A stretch of DNA of 64,000 nucleotides from assembly GCA_947259105.1 (NCBI GenBank), contig CAMYKU010000006.1, positions 17,851 to 81,850 on the forward strand, given 5' to 3'. Source of the DNA: an uncultured Alphaproteobacteria bacterium. GTDB taxonomy: Bacteria; Pseudomonadota; Alphaproteobacteria; UBA8366; JADFVY01. Each line of letters opens with the position of its first letter. The first letter of the stretch is position 1. The notes below the pieces were generated by a model. The model had not been told where the DNA came from, ran no database searches, and saw only the letters and a list, made by a program, of their open reading frames with translations. A program made the translations under genes and the position numbers. Below, piece after piece: positions 8,855-16,256 of this stretch.

Positions 8855-8957
8855 ACCTCATACTTCGAGACGCGGCTTCGCCGCTCCTCAGCATGAGGCT
8901 CTACCGTTTGTGTCCTCATCCTGAGGAGGGCCGAAGGCCCGTCTCGAAGGGTGAGGT
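8855..8957. repeat. Dispersed palindromic repeat, family A copy 1
   Basis: A 103-bp imperfect palindrome running from CCTCATACTTCGAGACG to CGTCTCGAAGGGTGAGG, with an inner CTCCTCAGCATGAGG / CCTCATCCTGAGGAG pair. Copies of the same length lie at 11976 and 26624. This copy sits between the ynjB-like and ynjC-like genes within one operon, where a transcript hairpin could adjust the ratio of binding protein to permease. Confidence 0.85.
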
Positions 8958-8981
8958 TGCGCCGCCGTCCGAACGCCATCA

Positions 8982-10184
8982 TCACGAGCCGTAACGCGAT
9001 AGCCAGGCCTCCTCGATCCGGGTCATCCAGCTGGGATGCGGCTCCGGCAGGGTCGGGCCCAGCGCCTCCGGCGCCAGGGTGGCGGCGCCCAGCGGCAGGT
9101 CGGCGAACAGCTTGCGGCCGGTGGCGTCGAGCCGGTCCATCGCCAGCACCGTATTGTCGCCCCAGACCTCGGGGTTCTCCTTGCGGGCCTGGGCCTCGGC
9201 CGACATCAGGAAGTCGGCGACCACCATCGCGCCTTCGCGCGCCCTGGCGTTGTAGGGGATGGCGACGAAATGGGTGTTGCCGATGGTGCCGCCGTCGAGC
9301 ACGAAGCTGCGCGCGGTGTCCGGCAGCAGCCCGGCGGCGATCGCCGACGAGGCCTCGGCCGGGTAGAACGAGATCGCGATATCGACCTCGCCATCGTCCA
9401 GCAGGCGGATCAGCGCCGGGCCGTTCTTCGGCCACACCTTGCCGCCGCGCCACAGATGCGGCGTCAGCGCGTCGAGATAAGCCCACATCGGCGCCGTGAC
9501 GGAATCGAAATTGTCGCCGGCCGGACGCTGCAGCACCGAAGGCTCCGCCGCCGTCGCGTACACCACCTGCTTGAGGAAGGTCGAGCCGATGAAGTCCGGC
9601 GGCGCCGGATAGGCGATGCGCCCCGGATGGGCCTTCGCATGGTCCAGGATCGCCGCCATGCTGCGCGGCGGCTCCGGCAGCACCGCGCTGTCGTGGATGA
9701 AGTTCAGCTTGGCCATGCCCCAGGGCGCCTCCAGCCCGTCGGTCGGCACCGTGAAGTCGAGCCGCGTGGTCGGCTTGTTCACCACGTCGACCAGGGCGAA
9801 ATTCGGCAGCTGTTCGGCGAACGGGCCGAACAGCAGGGACTGGTCCTTCATCGCCTTGAAGTTCTCGCCGTTGATCCAGATCAGGTCGACCGAGCCGCCC
9901 TCGTGCCGTCCCGCGGTCTTCTCGGCCAGCACCTTGCGCACCGCCTCGGCAGTATCCGACAGCTTGACGTGGCGCAGGGTGACGCCGTACGCCGCCTGCA
10001 CCCGCGCACCGACCCAGGCGATATAGGCGTTGATCCGCTCGTCGCCGCCCCAGGCGTTCCAGTACACCTCCTGGCCGCGCGCCTTCGCGGTGATGTCCGC
10101 CCAGTCGAGCGCCTGCGCCCCGGCGCGCCAGGGCATCGCCAGGGCCGCGAGCAGGACGAGGGTCAGGATCAGCTTCGTGCGCAT
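8982..10184 (-). CDS. ynjB: ABC transporter substrate-binding protein, YnjB family
   Basis: A 400-residue periplasmic binding protein. The start at 10184 gives a clean Sec signal peptide (MRTKLILTLVLLAALAMPWR, cut after AGA-QA) and has a GGGAGG site 8 bp upstream; a longer start at 10238 would hide it. Early mature sequence (GQEVYWNAWGGDERINAYIAW, residues about 36-56, shown in part) is the hallmark of the YnjB group. It is the first gene of an operon with a permease and ATPase. Ligand unknown: no thiamine riboswitch was seen upstream. Confidence 0.88.
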   Translation of the reverse strand: MRTKLILTLVLLAALAMPWRAGAQALDWADITAKARGQEVYWNAWGGDERINAYIAWVGARVQAAYGVTLRHVKLSDTAEAVRKVLAEKTAGRHEGGSVDLIWINGENFKAMKDQSLLFGPFAEQLPNFALVDVVNKPTTRLDFTVPTDGLEAPWGMAKLNFIHDSAVLPEPPRSMAAILDHAKAHPGRIAYPAPPDFIGSTFLKQVVYATAAEPSVLQRPAGDNFDSVTAPMWAYLDALTPHLWRGGKVWPKNGPALIRLLDDGEVDIAISFYPAEASSAIAAGLLPDTARSFVLDGGTIGNTHFVAIPYNARAREGAMVVADFLMSAEAQARKENPEVWGDNTVLAMDRLDATGRKLFADLPLGAATLAPEALGPTLPEPHPSWMTRIEEAWLSRYGS

Positions 10185-10308
10185 CGTTCGGGCCTCCCGG
10201 CGGTCGGTTTTTGCGTCCGCCGCCGACCCTAGCCGCATCGGCCGCGCCTGTCAGCCACGCAAAACGTCCCTGACACAACTGTGATGCGGCGGATAGTTGT
10301 TGGCTGTC

Positions 10309-10332
10309 AGCTAATCGCTAACGGCTGACCGC
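10309..10332. repeat. GCTAACGG-type microrepeat, copy 1
   Basis: A 24-bp stretch, with AATCGCTAACGGCTGACCGC at its end, in the folE upstream region. It matches 20 of 24 bases of the stretch at 20785-20808. The surrounding 50 bp are full of short GGCTGTCAGC/GACAGC pieces that can pair with each other. Confidence 0.6.
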
Positions 10333-10413
10333 CGACAGCTAGAGGCTGACATCGCGGGTGCGGCACACTACTTTAAACGCTGACCGTTGACAGCCAGCAG
10401 GAGGGACAGTGCC

Positions 10414-11091
10414 ATGCCGTCCGAAGCCGCAACCGATCCGCTCAAGACCGCACCCGCCAAGCCGGCCGATGCAGGAGGCCGTGCGCGAGCCGGGCAAGAC
10501 GACTCCGCCCGCCCCGGCAGGGACGAAGCCGAGTCCGCCGTGCGCACGCTGATCCGCTGGGTCGGCGACGACCCGGACCGCGAGGGGCTCCTGGACACGC
10601 CGGGCCGGGTGACCCGCGCCTGGGAGGAGTTCGGCGCCGGCTACACCCAGGACCCGAAGGAGATCCTGGCCCGCACCTTCGAGGAGATCGCCGGCTACGA
10701 CGAGATGGTGGTGCTGCGCGACATCGGCTTCGAGAGCCATTGCGAGCACCACATGCTGCCGATCATCGGCCGCGCCCATGTGGCCTACCTGCCGCGCAAG
10801 CGGGTGGTCGGGATCTCAAAGCTGGCCCGCATCGTCGAGGCCTTCTCCAAGCGGCTGCAGATCCAGGAGAAGATGACGGCGGAAATCGCCGACACCATCC
10901 AGGAGGTGCTGGACCCGCACGGCGTCGCCGTGGTGGTCGACGCGGCACATCACTGCATGACGACGCGCGGCGTGCGCCGCGGCGGCGTCAACATGGTGAC
11001 CAGCCGCATGCTCGGCGCGTTCCGCAAGGACCCGAGCACACGGCGCGAGTTCCTGGCGATGATCGGCCATCCGCACGTGCACCTGGCATGA
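10414..11091 (+). CDS. folE: GTP cyclohydrolase I (type IA)
   Basis: A 225-residue homologue of FolE, which opens GTP to 7,8-dihydroneopterin triphosphate, the first step of folate (and, elsewhere, queuosine) synthesis. The zinc site is complete: Cys110 and His113 in ESHCEHHML and Cys181 in HHCMTTRGV. The ending [10 protein letters not shown]...FL is typical. The first 40 or so residues are a low-complexity extension outside the core. ATG at 10414 was chosen because AGGAGGG lies 8 bp before it. A small acidic protein gene follows 34 bp later and may be co-transcribed. Confidence 0.95.
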   Translation: MPSEAATDPLKTAPAKPADAGGRARAGQDDSARPGRDEAESAVRTLIRWVGDDPDREGLLDTPGRVTRAWEEFGAGYTQDPKEILARTFEEIAGYDEMVVLRDIGFESHCEHHMLPIIGRAHVAYLPRKRVVGISKLARIVEAFSKRLQIQEKMTAEIADTIQEVLDPHGVAVVVDAAHHCMTTRGVRRGGVNMVTSRMLGAFRKDPSTRREFLAMIGHPHVHLA

Positions 11092-11125
11092 CCGGTCCGG
11101 CGCAACACTTCACGGGGGGACGGAC

Positions 11126-11659
11126 ATGACGGAACCGCTGAACCGCGGCGACATCATCGCGCTCTTGCAGCGCCTGGGGGGCGGCGACGACGCCGAGGTG
11201 CTGGAGGCGGCGCGCGCACTGCACGCCGCGGTCGCCGGTGCCGGCACGAACTGGGAGGCGCTGCTGGTGCCCGAGGACGCCGGCGATTCCGGCGCCGAGG
11301 CGGACGACGGCGTGGACGAAGACCTGGCGGACGACGGCGTGGACGAAGACGTGGCGGACGACGGCGTGGACGAAGACGTGGCGGACGACGGGGTGGACGA
11401 AGACGTGGCGGACGACGGGGTGGACGAAGACGTGGCGGAGACGCCCGCGCCCGCCGAGCCGGAACCCCCCGCCGGCAAGCACGGGCAGAACGCCAAGGCG
11501 CTGGCCCTGATCGACAAGCTGCTGGCCCGGCCCAACGTCACCGAGGCGTTCCGCGAGGAGATGGCGGGCTACAAGGCCGACATCGCCGAGGGCGACTTCA
11601 CCGACGCCGACTACAAATACCTCCGCGCCCTCGCCAAGCGGCTGTCCGGCAAGGGCTGA
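11126..11659 (+). CDS. Acidic repeat protein of unknown function
   Basis: A 177-residue soluble protein. Residues about 60-104 are five perfect or near-perfect copies of a 9-residue acidic unit DDGVDEDVA. They divide an N-terminal helical part (residues 1-50) from a C-terminal helical part (about 115-177) that ends with KYLRALAKRLSGKG. I do not recognise either part. It has no signal peptide. A GGGGGGAC-type site (ACGGGGGGAC) precedes the ATG, and the gene follows folE closely in the same direction. The repeat could act as a flexible spacer or Ca2+-like acidic loop, but no EF-hand or RTX motif is present. Confidence 0.75.
   Translation: MTEPLNRGDIIALLQRLGGGDDAEVLEAARALHAAVAGAGTNWEALLVPEDAGDSGAEADDGVDEDLADDGVDEDVADDGVDEDVADDGVDEDVADDGVDEDVAETPAPAEPEPPAGKHGQNAKALALIDKLLARPNVTEAFREEMAGYKADIAEGDFTDADYKYLRALAKRLSGKG
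11303..11437 (+). repeat. 27-bp minisatellite, five copies, in frame
   Basis: Units start at 11303, 11330, 11357, 11384 and 11411. They differ only at single bases (for example ctg/gtg, ggc/ggg). All stay in frame and encode DDGVDED(L/V)A. Confidence 0.95.
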
Positions 11660-11713
11660 GGGGAGGAGCGGCGCCGCCCGCGAAGGCCGGCGCATGTATC
11701 ACCACACTTCTCG

Positions 11714-11857
11714 CCACGCACGCCTCATCCTGAGCCTGTCGAAGGATGCGTGTGCGGGGAACCGCCACCGGCGGGAGCGCCTGGAAGACGGCACTTCGGT
11801 GCTTTTCCCTCTCTCTCCGACACATCCTTCGACAGGCTCAGGATGAGGCGCGCGTGG
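11714..11857. repeat. 35-bp inverted repeat with CTTCGACAGGCTCAGG core
   Basis: The left arm 11714-11748 and right arm 11823-11857 pair at 34 of 35 bases; the inner 28 bp are perfect. The arm contains CTGAGCCTGTCGAAGGATG. The centre is 74 bp without a gene. The core motif resembles repeats widely scattered in proteobacterial intergenic DNA. Confidence 0.85.
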
Positions 11858-11932
11858 ACAGGGCGATACCGCAAGCGCGGCCCCAGTGTCGCCCGAATTG
11901 ATCCCTCCTGCGCGCCGTCCCCCTCCCCTAGA

Positions 11933-12112
11933 GCAATTCAAGATTGTATGGATTCGCGCTTGCGGCGGCGGCGCGACCTCATACTTCGAGACGGCGCTTC
12001 GCGCCTCCTCAGCATGAGGACACAAGCGTTGAAGCCTCATGCTGAGGAGGGCCGCAGGCCCGTCTCGAAGTATGAGGTCGCTCGATGCCGGTGCCGAACA
12101 ATCTTGAAATGC
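11933..12112. repeat. Dispersed palindromic repeat, family A copy 2, with 15-bp terminal inverted repeats
   Basis: The 103-bp palindrome (11976-12078) is flanked by outer arms GCAATTCAAGATTGT (11933-11947) and ACAATCTTGAAATGC (12098-12112), which pair at 14 of 15 bases. The whole looks like a MITE-like unit. It ends right at the stop codon of the dienelactone hydrolase gene (12114). Confidence 0.75.
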
Positions 12113-12113
12113 C

Positions 12114-12857
12114 CTAACCGCCGGACAGATATGTCCCGAGGAATTCCCGGAACGCGGTCCAGGACTGCGCGTCGGCGCGTTTGCGGTAGCGGTCCGAGTC
12201 GAACACCGTGAAGGCGTGCGGAGCGCCGGAATAGACCTGGATCTCGTAAGCGACGCCCGCCCCCTCCAGCTCCTTCGACAGCGCCGCCACATGGTCCATG
12301 GTGATCGAGGTGTCGGCGCCGCCATGGGCGATCAGCAGCGGCGGCGTGGACTTGCCGTAGCCCTGCCCTTCGGGCGTCGCGAGGCCGCCGTGGAAGGTGG
12401 CGTAGCCGGCGATGCGGTCGGCCTTGCCGGAACGCGCGAGCTCCAGCGTCGCGGCGCCGCCGAAACAATAGCCCATGACCACCGCCGGCCGGTCGCTGAT
12501 CTTCCGTGCCTCGGCGAGGCCGCCAAGGATCAGGCCGCGCATCTTCTCGCGGTCGTTGTACAGCTTGCCGGTCTCGGCCTTCTTGGCGCCGGTCTCGACC
12601 GGCCGGTTGCCCTTGCCGTAGAGGTCGACGGCGAAGGCGTCGTACCCCATCGCCGCCAGCATGTCGGCGCGCTTCTCCTCGTACGCCGTGAGCCCGTCCC
12701 AGTCGTGGATGACCAGCACCAGCCCCTTCGACGCGCCTTTCGCCGGGGCGCTGTAACCCTGATACGCCGCGCCGCCGACCGAATAATCGACCTTCTGCCC
12801 GGCCTGGGCGGCCAGCGGCAACGCCGCAGCCAGAATGAACACGAATGCAAATCTCAT
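12114..12857 (-). CDS. Secreted dienelactone hydrolase family protein
   Basis: A 247-residue alpha/beta hydrolase. The nucleophile motif is GYCFGGAATLELA (Cys), the acid is the Asp in HGGADTSI, and the His is in PHAFTVFD, giving the Cys-Asp-His triad of the dienelactone hydrolase family. Unlike the cytoplasmic enzymes of chlorocatechol breakdown, it carries a Sec signal (MRFAFVFILAAALPLAAQA). The start at 12857 has a strong GGGAGGAG site. Substrate unknown. The gene is single, with the repeat element abutting its 3' end. Confidence 0.88.
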   Translation of the reverse strand: MRFAFVFILAAALPLAAQAGQKVDYSVGGAAYQGYSAPAKGASKGLVLVIHDWDGLTAYEEKRADMLAAMGYDAFAVDLYGKGNRPVETGAKKAETGKLYNDREKMRGLILGGLAEARKISDRPAVVMGYCFGGAATLELARSGKADRIAGYATFHGGLATPEGQGYGKSTPPLLIAHGGADTSITMDHVAALSKELEGAGVAYEIQVYSGAPHAFTVFDSDRYRKRADAQSWTAFREFLGTYLSGG

Positions 12858-12983
12858 GGTTGTTCTCCTCCCGTTGGAACCCACAAACGAGCGCCATCAT
12901 GCCGGGAGCGGCGGGGGATGTGAAGGGGGGAGACGCGGTCGGCAGATCCGGACACAACCGCCCGGCGGGATGACGGCGGGATG

Positions 12984-13012
12984 AGGGTCCCGGATTTTAC
13001 ATCCGGGACCCT
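12984..13012. terminator. 12-bp perfect hairpin, possible terminator
   Basis: AGGGTCCCGGAT-tttac-ATCCGGGACCCT. There is no T-run on either side, so intrinsic termination is not assured. It lies past no gene end on the minus strand and upstream of the dienelactone hydrolase gene. Confidence 0.3.
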
Positions 13013-13046
13013 GCGGCGCCGGGCGGTCCCGGGTCAGCGGAGCCCC

Positions 13047-13083
13047 GAAACCCGCAGAAATCGCCTTTGCATGGGGTTGTTCC
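13047..13083 (+). repeat. Repeat C copy 1
   Basis: GAAACCCGCAGAAA (13047-13060), 8 unshared bases, then GCATGGGGTTGTTCC (13069-13083). The same two blocks with the same 8-bp spacing occur inverted at 25405-25441. Confidence 0.7.
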
Positions 13084-13343
13084 AAGCATCCGGGCCCCGC
13101 CGCCGGGCCGCTCGCCCCACTGCCCGCTTCCTCCGGCGCCTGCAGCGGACGTTCTTGCTGAAGGTAGACCGTGCAACGGATAGACTGCGGCGCATGGATG
13201 ATCGCGGACCGCCCACACGCAGTCCGGACACTGCCGGGCAGGCCGGGGGTATCGGTCTTTTCCCTCGGCGATTTCCCGGATCCGCAGTTCCGTTCGCAGC
13301 GCCGGCCGGCCGCGCCCCGCACGGGGGCACGGCCGGGGCGTGC

Positions 13344-14510
13344 TCACTTCAGCGGGAAGCCGTCCCGCTGGCCGTGCGGCGTCAACAACAGCAACTGGTT
13401 CTGCCGCACCAGGCTCTTGATGTCCTCCAGAACCTCATCGGCGCCGGCCTGGCCGGCCTTGAGGTCGCCGATGTCCCTCTTCATGGCCGCGGTGTCCAGT
13501 TTCAGCGCCTCCGAATCGGTCTTGATGCTCTGGACACAGCTGAGGATCGCGTCGGTCTGGAACGAGCCCAGCAGGTCCATGCCGATCCCGACGATTTCCT
13601 TGGCGCCGTTGGAGACGTGGAACGCCACTTCAAGCGGGATCGCGCAGGCCGCGCAGTTGAAGCCGGCGGCGGTCTGGTCGGAGCCGCGTTCGCCGCTGTC
13701 GCGTACGGCATCCAGCACTTCCGTGACGATCGACAAGGCGACCAGGGCGCCGGCGCCGATCGGGTCGGAAAACGGGATCTCGAACACCGGCTCGCAGACG
13801 TTGGATGCGCTCGAGAACCGCAGGCCCAGCTGGGCGATCCGCACCCGTTCCCCCTTGATCCTGTCCGAGGCCTTGAGCGTCGCGGAAATGCCGTCGCCCA
13901 TGCGGCCCACCACCCGGTCTTTCTTGCGCTTCTTCTTGGCCTCGTTCTCCTCGCAGACCCGCTCGCAGAGATTCTGCTTGCGTTCGTGCACCTTGACCTT
14001 TTTCCCAGCCGCGTCCTTTGCGGTGAAGACGTCGCATTTGTCGTTGCCGAGATTGGTCGGGTATTCCAGTGTCAGCCCGGTCGGAACGAAGGCCTCCGGG
14101 TCGTCGTCGTCCTCCAGAACCTCTTCCCACTTGCACTTCTTGCCCTTCTGCCGATTGGCCTGGGCAATCATTTCGTCGTAGTCCGCCTCCTCGGCGTCGT
14201 CGTTGGCGTCCTTGCCCCGCTGACGCTCTTCACGCAGGGCCTTGATTCTCTCCAGCAGGTCGTCGTCGACCTGACTCGCCTGCGTCCCCAGGGCATACAT
14301 CCGCAGGCTCTGGGTGTCGTTGATCAAGCCCTCGACCTGATCCAGCAGGTCGATCTGGGCCGTGAAAATTTCATCCGCGCAGGCCTTGATCGTGTCGGTG
14401 CTGGCGCCGCACTCGACCGAACTCTGGGCGTTCGCCGGCGACGCCCACAGGACGAATACGCCGGCCAGAATGATTGCAGAGGCAGTGGTAATCCGTCGAG
14501 ACGTTGTCAT
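13344..14510 (-). CDS. Secreted cysteine-rich protein of unknown function
   Basis: A 388-residue exported protein with a clear Sec signal ending SPANA-QS. The mature part has ten cysteines, including C-x3-C (LCERVCEEN) and C-x2-C (NCAAC) pairs, an even number that suits disulfides in the periplasm or outside. Highly charged helical stretches occur around residues 80-130 and 195-215 and suggest coiled coil; another amphipathic helix lies at the C-terminus. I do not recognise the family. The start has a GAGGAGG site. It stands alone, convergent to nothing obvious and divergent from trkH. Confidence 0.75.
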   Translation of the reverse strand: MTTSRRITTASAIILAGVFVLWASPANAQSSVECGASTDTIKACADEIFTAQIDLLDQVEGLINDTQSLRMYALGTQASQVDDDLLERIKALREERQRGKDANDDAEEADYDEMIAQANRQKGKKCKWEEVLEDDDDPEAFVPTGLTLEYPTNLGNDKCDVFTAKDAAGKKVKVHERKQNLCERVCEENEAKKKRKKDRVVGRMGDGISATLKASDRIKGERVRIAQLGLRFSSASNVCEPVFEIPFSDPIGAGALVALSIVTEVLDAVRDSGERGSDQTAAGFNCAACAIPLEVAFHVSNGAKEIVGIGMDLLGSFQTDAILSCVQSIKTDSEALKLDTAAMKRDIGDLKAGQAGADEVLEDIKSLVRQNQLLLLTPHGQRDGFPLK

Positions 14511-14682
14511 GACGGCCTCCTCAAGGAGCTGTGGATACCCTGCCTTGGTGTGGAGCTATCAGATTTTGGCGGCGGCCGCCATGATGCAGGTCAAAGCCGT
14601 ATGGCGCGGCCCCGGCACGCCGCACCTGACCCGCGCCGCGTGCATGGGGCAGTACCCTTCGGGGCTGGACATTCCGCCCTGA

Positions 14683-16173
14683 ATGGCGGAATCTCCGGCC
14701 CGTTCAACAACCGGGGCATTCCGATTGATCGATTTCCGTCCCATCCTGTTCATCGTCGGCCTGTTGCTGGCGACGCTGGCGGTGGCGATGACGCTGCCGG
14801 CGCTGGCCGACGCAGTGGTCGGCCATCCGGACTGGCAGGTGTTCGCGGCCTCGGCCGCCTTCACCTTCTTCATCGGCGCGGTGCTGATCCTCACCACACG
14901 CAGCTCGAAGCGGCGCATCAATTTGCGCCAGGCCTTCGTGCTGGTCGCCGCGTGCTGGCTGGTGATCCCCACCGTCGGCGCGCTGCCGTTCACCTTCGCG
15001 CTGCTCGAGCTCGACTACACCGACGCCTTCTTCGAGGCGATGTCGGGGGTGACGACGACCGGCGCCACGGTGCTCGTCGGACTCGACTCGGCGCCGCCGG
15101 GAATCCTGTTGTGGCGGGCGCTGCTGCAGTGGCTGGGCGGCATCGGCATCATCGCCATGGCGATCACCGTGCTGCCGATCCTGGGTGTCGGCGGCATGCA
15201 GCTGTTCCGCATGGAAAGCTCCGACAAGTCCGAGAAGGCGATGCCGCGGATGGCCCAGGTCGCCACCTTCACCGGGCTGATCTACCTCGCCGCGACGATG
15301 CTGTGCGCGGCGCTGTACTGGGCCGCCGGGATGGATGGGTTCGACGCCGTGGCGCATGCCATGACGACGCTGGCGACCGGCGGGTTTTCGACCCATGACG
15401 GCTCGATCGGCCATTTCGACAGCGCCCTCATCGATGCCGTCGCGGTCGGCTTCATGATCGTCGGCAGCCTGCCGTTCGTCCTGTACTTGCGGGCGGCGCG
15501 CGGCGCGCCGGGGCATCTGTGGCGCGACCAGCAGGTGCGGCTGTTCATCACCATCGTCGCCGTGTCGGTGGCCGCCATGACCTTCTATCTGAAACTGTCC
15601 GGCGGCGTCGACGCATTGTCGGCGCTGCGCCTCGCGTCCTTCAACGTGATCTCGGTGATTACCGGCACCGGCTACGCCACCGCCGATTTCAATGCCTGGG
15701 GCGGGTTCGCGGTGGCGGCGCTGTTCTGCATGATGTTCATCGGCGGCTGCGCCGGGTCGACGACCTGCGGGCTGAAGATCTTCCGCTTCCAGGTGCTGTA
15801 CGCCGCGGCGCATATCCAGCTGCGCCGGCTGCTGCAGCCGAACGGAGTGTTCATCCCCTACTACAACGGCAAGCCGATCGAGGATTCGGTGCTGGCCTCG
15901 GTGATGGCGTTCTTCTTCCTGTTCATCCTGTGCTGGGTGGCGCTGGCGGTCGGCCTCGGGCTGGCCGGGCTCGACTTCATCACCGCCGCCTCGGGCGCCG
16001 CCTCGGCGATCTCCAATGTCGGGCCGGGGCTGGGGCCGATCATCGGGCCGGCCGGGAATTTCGCCGACCTGCCGGACGCAGCGAAATGGATGCTGGCGGC
16101 CGGCATGCTGCTCGGCCGGCTGGAGCTGTTCACCATCCTGGTGCTGCTGATGCCGAGCTTCTGGCGCACGTAG
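14683..16173 (+). CDS. trkH: Trk potassium uptake system membrane subunit TrkH
   Basis: A 496-residue ion-conducting subunit of the Trk/Ktr superfamily. The four pore-loop repeats are visible around MSGVTTTGATV, LATGGFSTHD, ITGTGYATADF and ISNVGPGLG, each with a selectivity-filter glycine. The length suits TrkH with about ten transmembrane helices. The cytoplasmic gating partner TrkA is not in the window. It converges on the Cas1-like gene with only 16 bp between stops. Confidence 0.95.
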   Translation: MAESPARSTTGAFRLIDFRPILFIVGLLLATLAVAMTLPALADAVVGHPDWQVFAASAAFTFFIGAVLILTTRSSKRRINLRQAFVLVAACWLVIPTVGALPFTFALLELDYTDAFFEAMSGVTTTGATVLVGLDSAPPGILLWRALLQWLGGIGIIAMAITVLPILGVGGMQLFRMESSDKSEKAMPRMAQVATFTGLIYLAATMLCAALYWAAGMDGFDAVAHAMTTLATGGFSTHDGSIGHFDSALIDAVAVGFMIVGSLPFVLYLRAARGAPGHLWRDQQVRLFITIVAVSVAAMTFYLKLSGGVDALSALRLASFNVISVITGTGYATADFNAWGGFAVAALFCMMFIGGCAGSTTCGLKIFRFQVLYAAAHIQLRRLLQPNGVFIPYYNGKPIEDSVLASVMAFFFLFILCWVALAVGLGLAGLDFITAASGAASAISNVGPGLGPIIGPAGNFADLPDAAKWMLAAGMLLGRLELFTILVLLMPSFWRT

Positions 16174-16187
16174 CGCGCCAGAACAGG

Positions 16188-16256
16188 AATCAGGAATCAG
16201 AGATCAGATGGTCGTTCGTCGTCTCTGGTTCCTGATCCCTGATCCCTGATCCCTGC
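16188..16256. repeat. Short direct repeats at the Cas1-like 3' end
   Basis: Runs of GGAATCA units on the left and TGATCCC units on the right (three in a row near 16235-16255), which can pair with one another. They encode the last twenty or so residues of the Cas1-like protein, so this tail is probably not ancestral. Confidence 0.6.

Larger units (their letters stand above)
12858..13343. other. 486-bp gap with hairpin and repeat C copy
   Basis: No gene seen. The gap holds a 12-bp hairpin (12984-13012) and one copy of a split motif, GAAACCCGCAGAAA then GCATGGGGTTGTTCC, that recurs on the other strand at 25405-25441. Confidence 0.5.

Noticed and set aside
7175..8896. Long plus-strand frame opposite the ABC permease
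   Set aside because: Arg/Gln-rich shadow; the membrane helices lie on the other strand.
10185..10413. Thiamine-pyrophosphate riboswitch upstream of the ynjB-like gene
   Set aside because: No CTGAGA-type conserved core on the minus strand in this gap.
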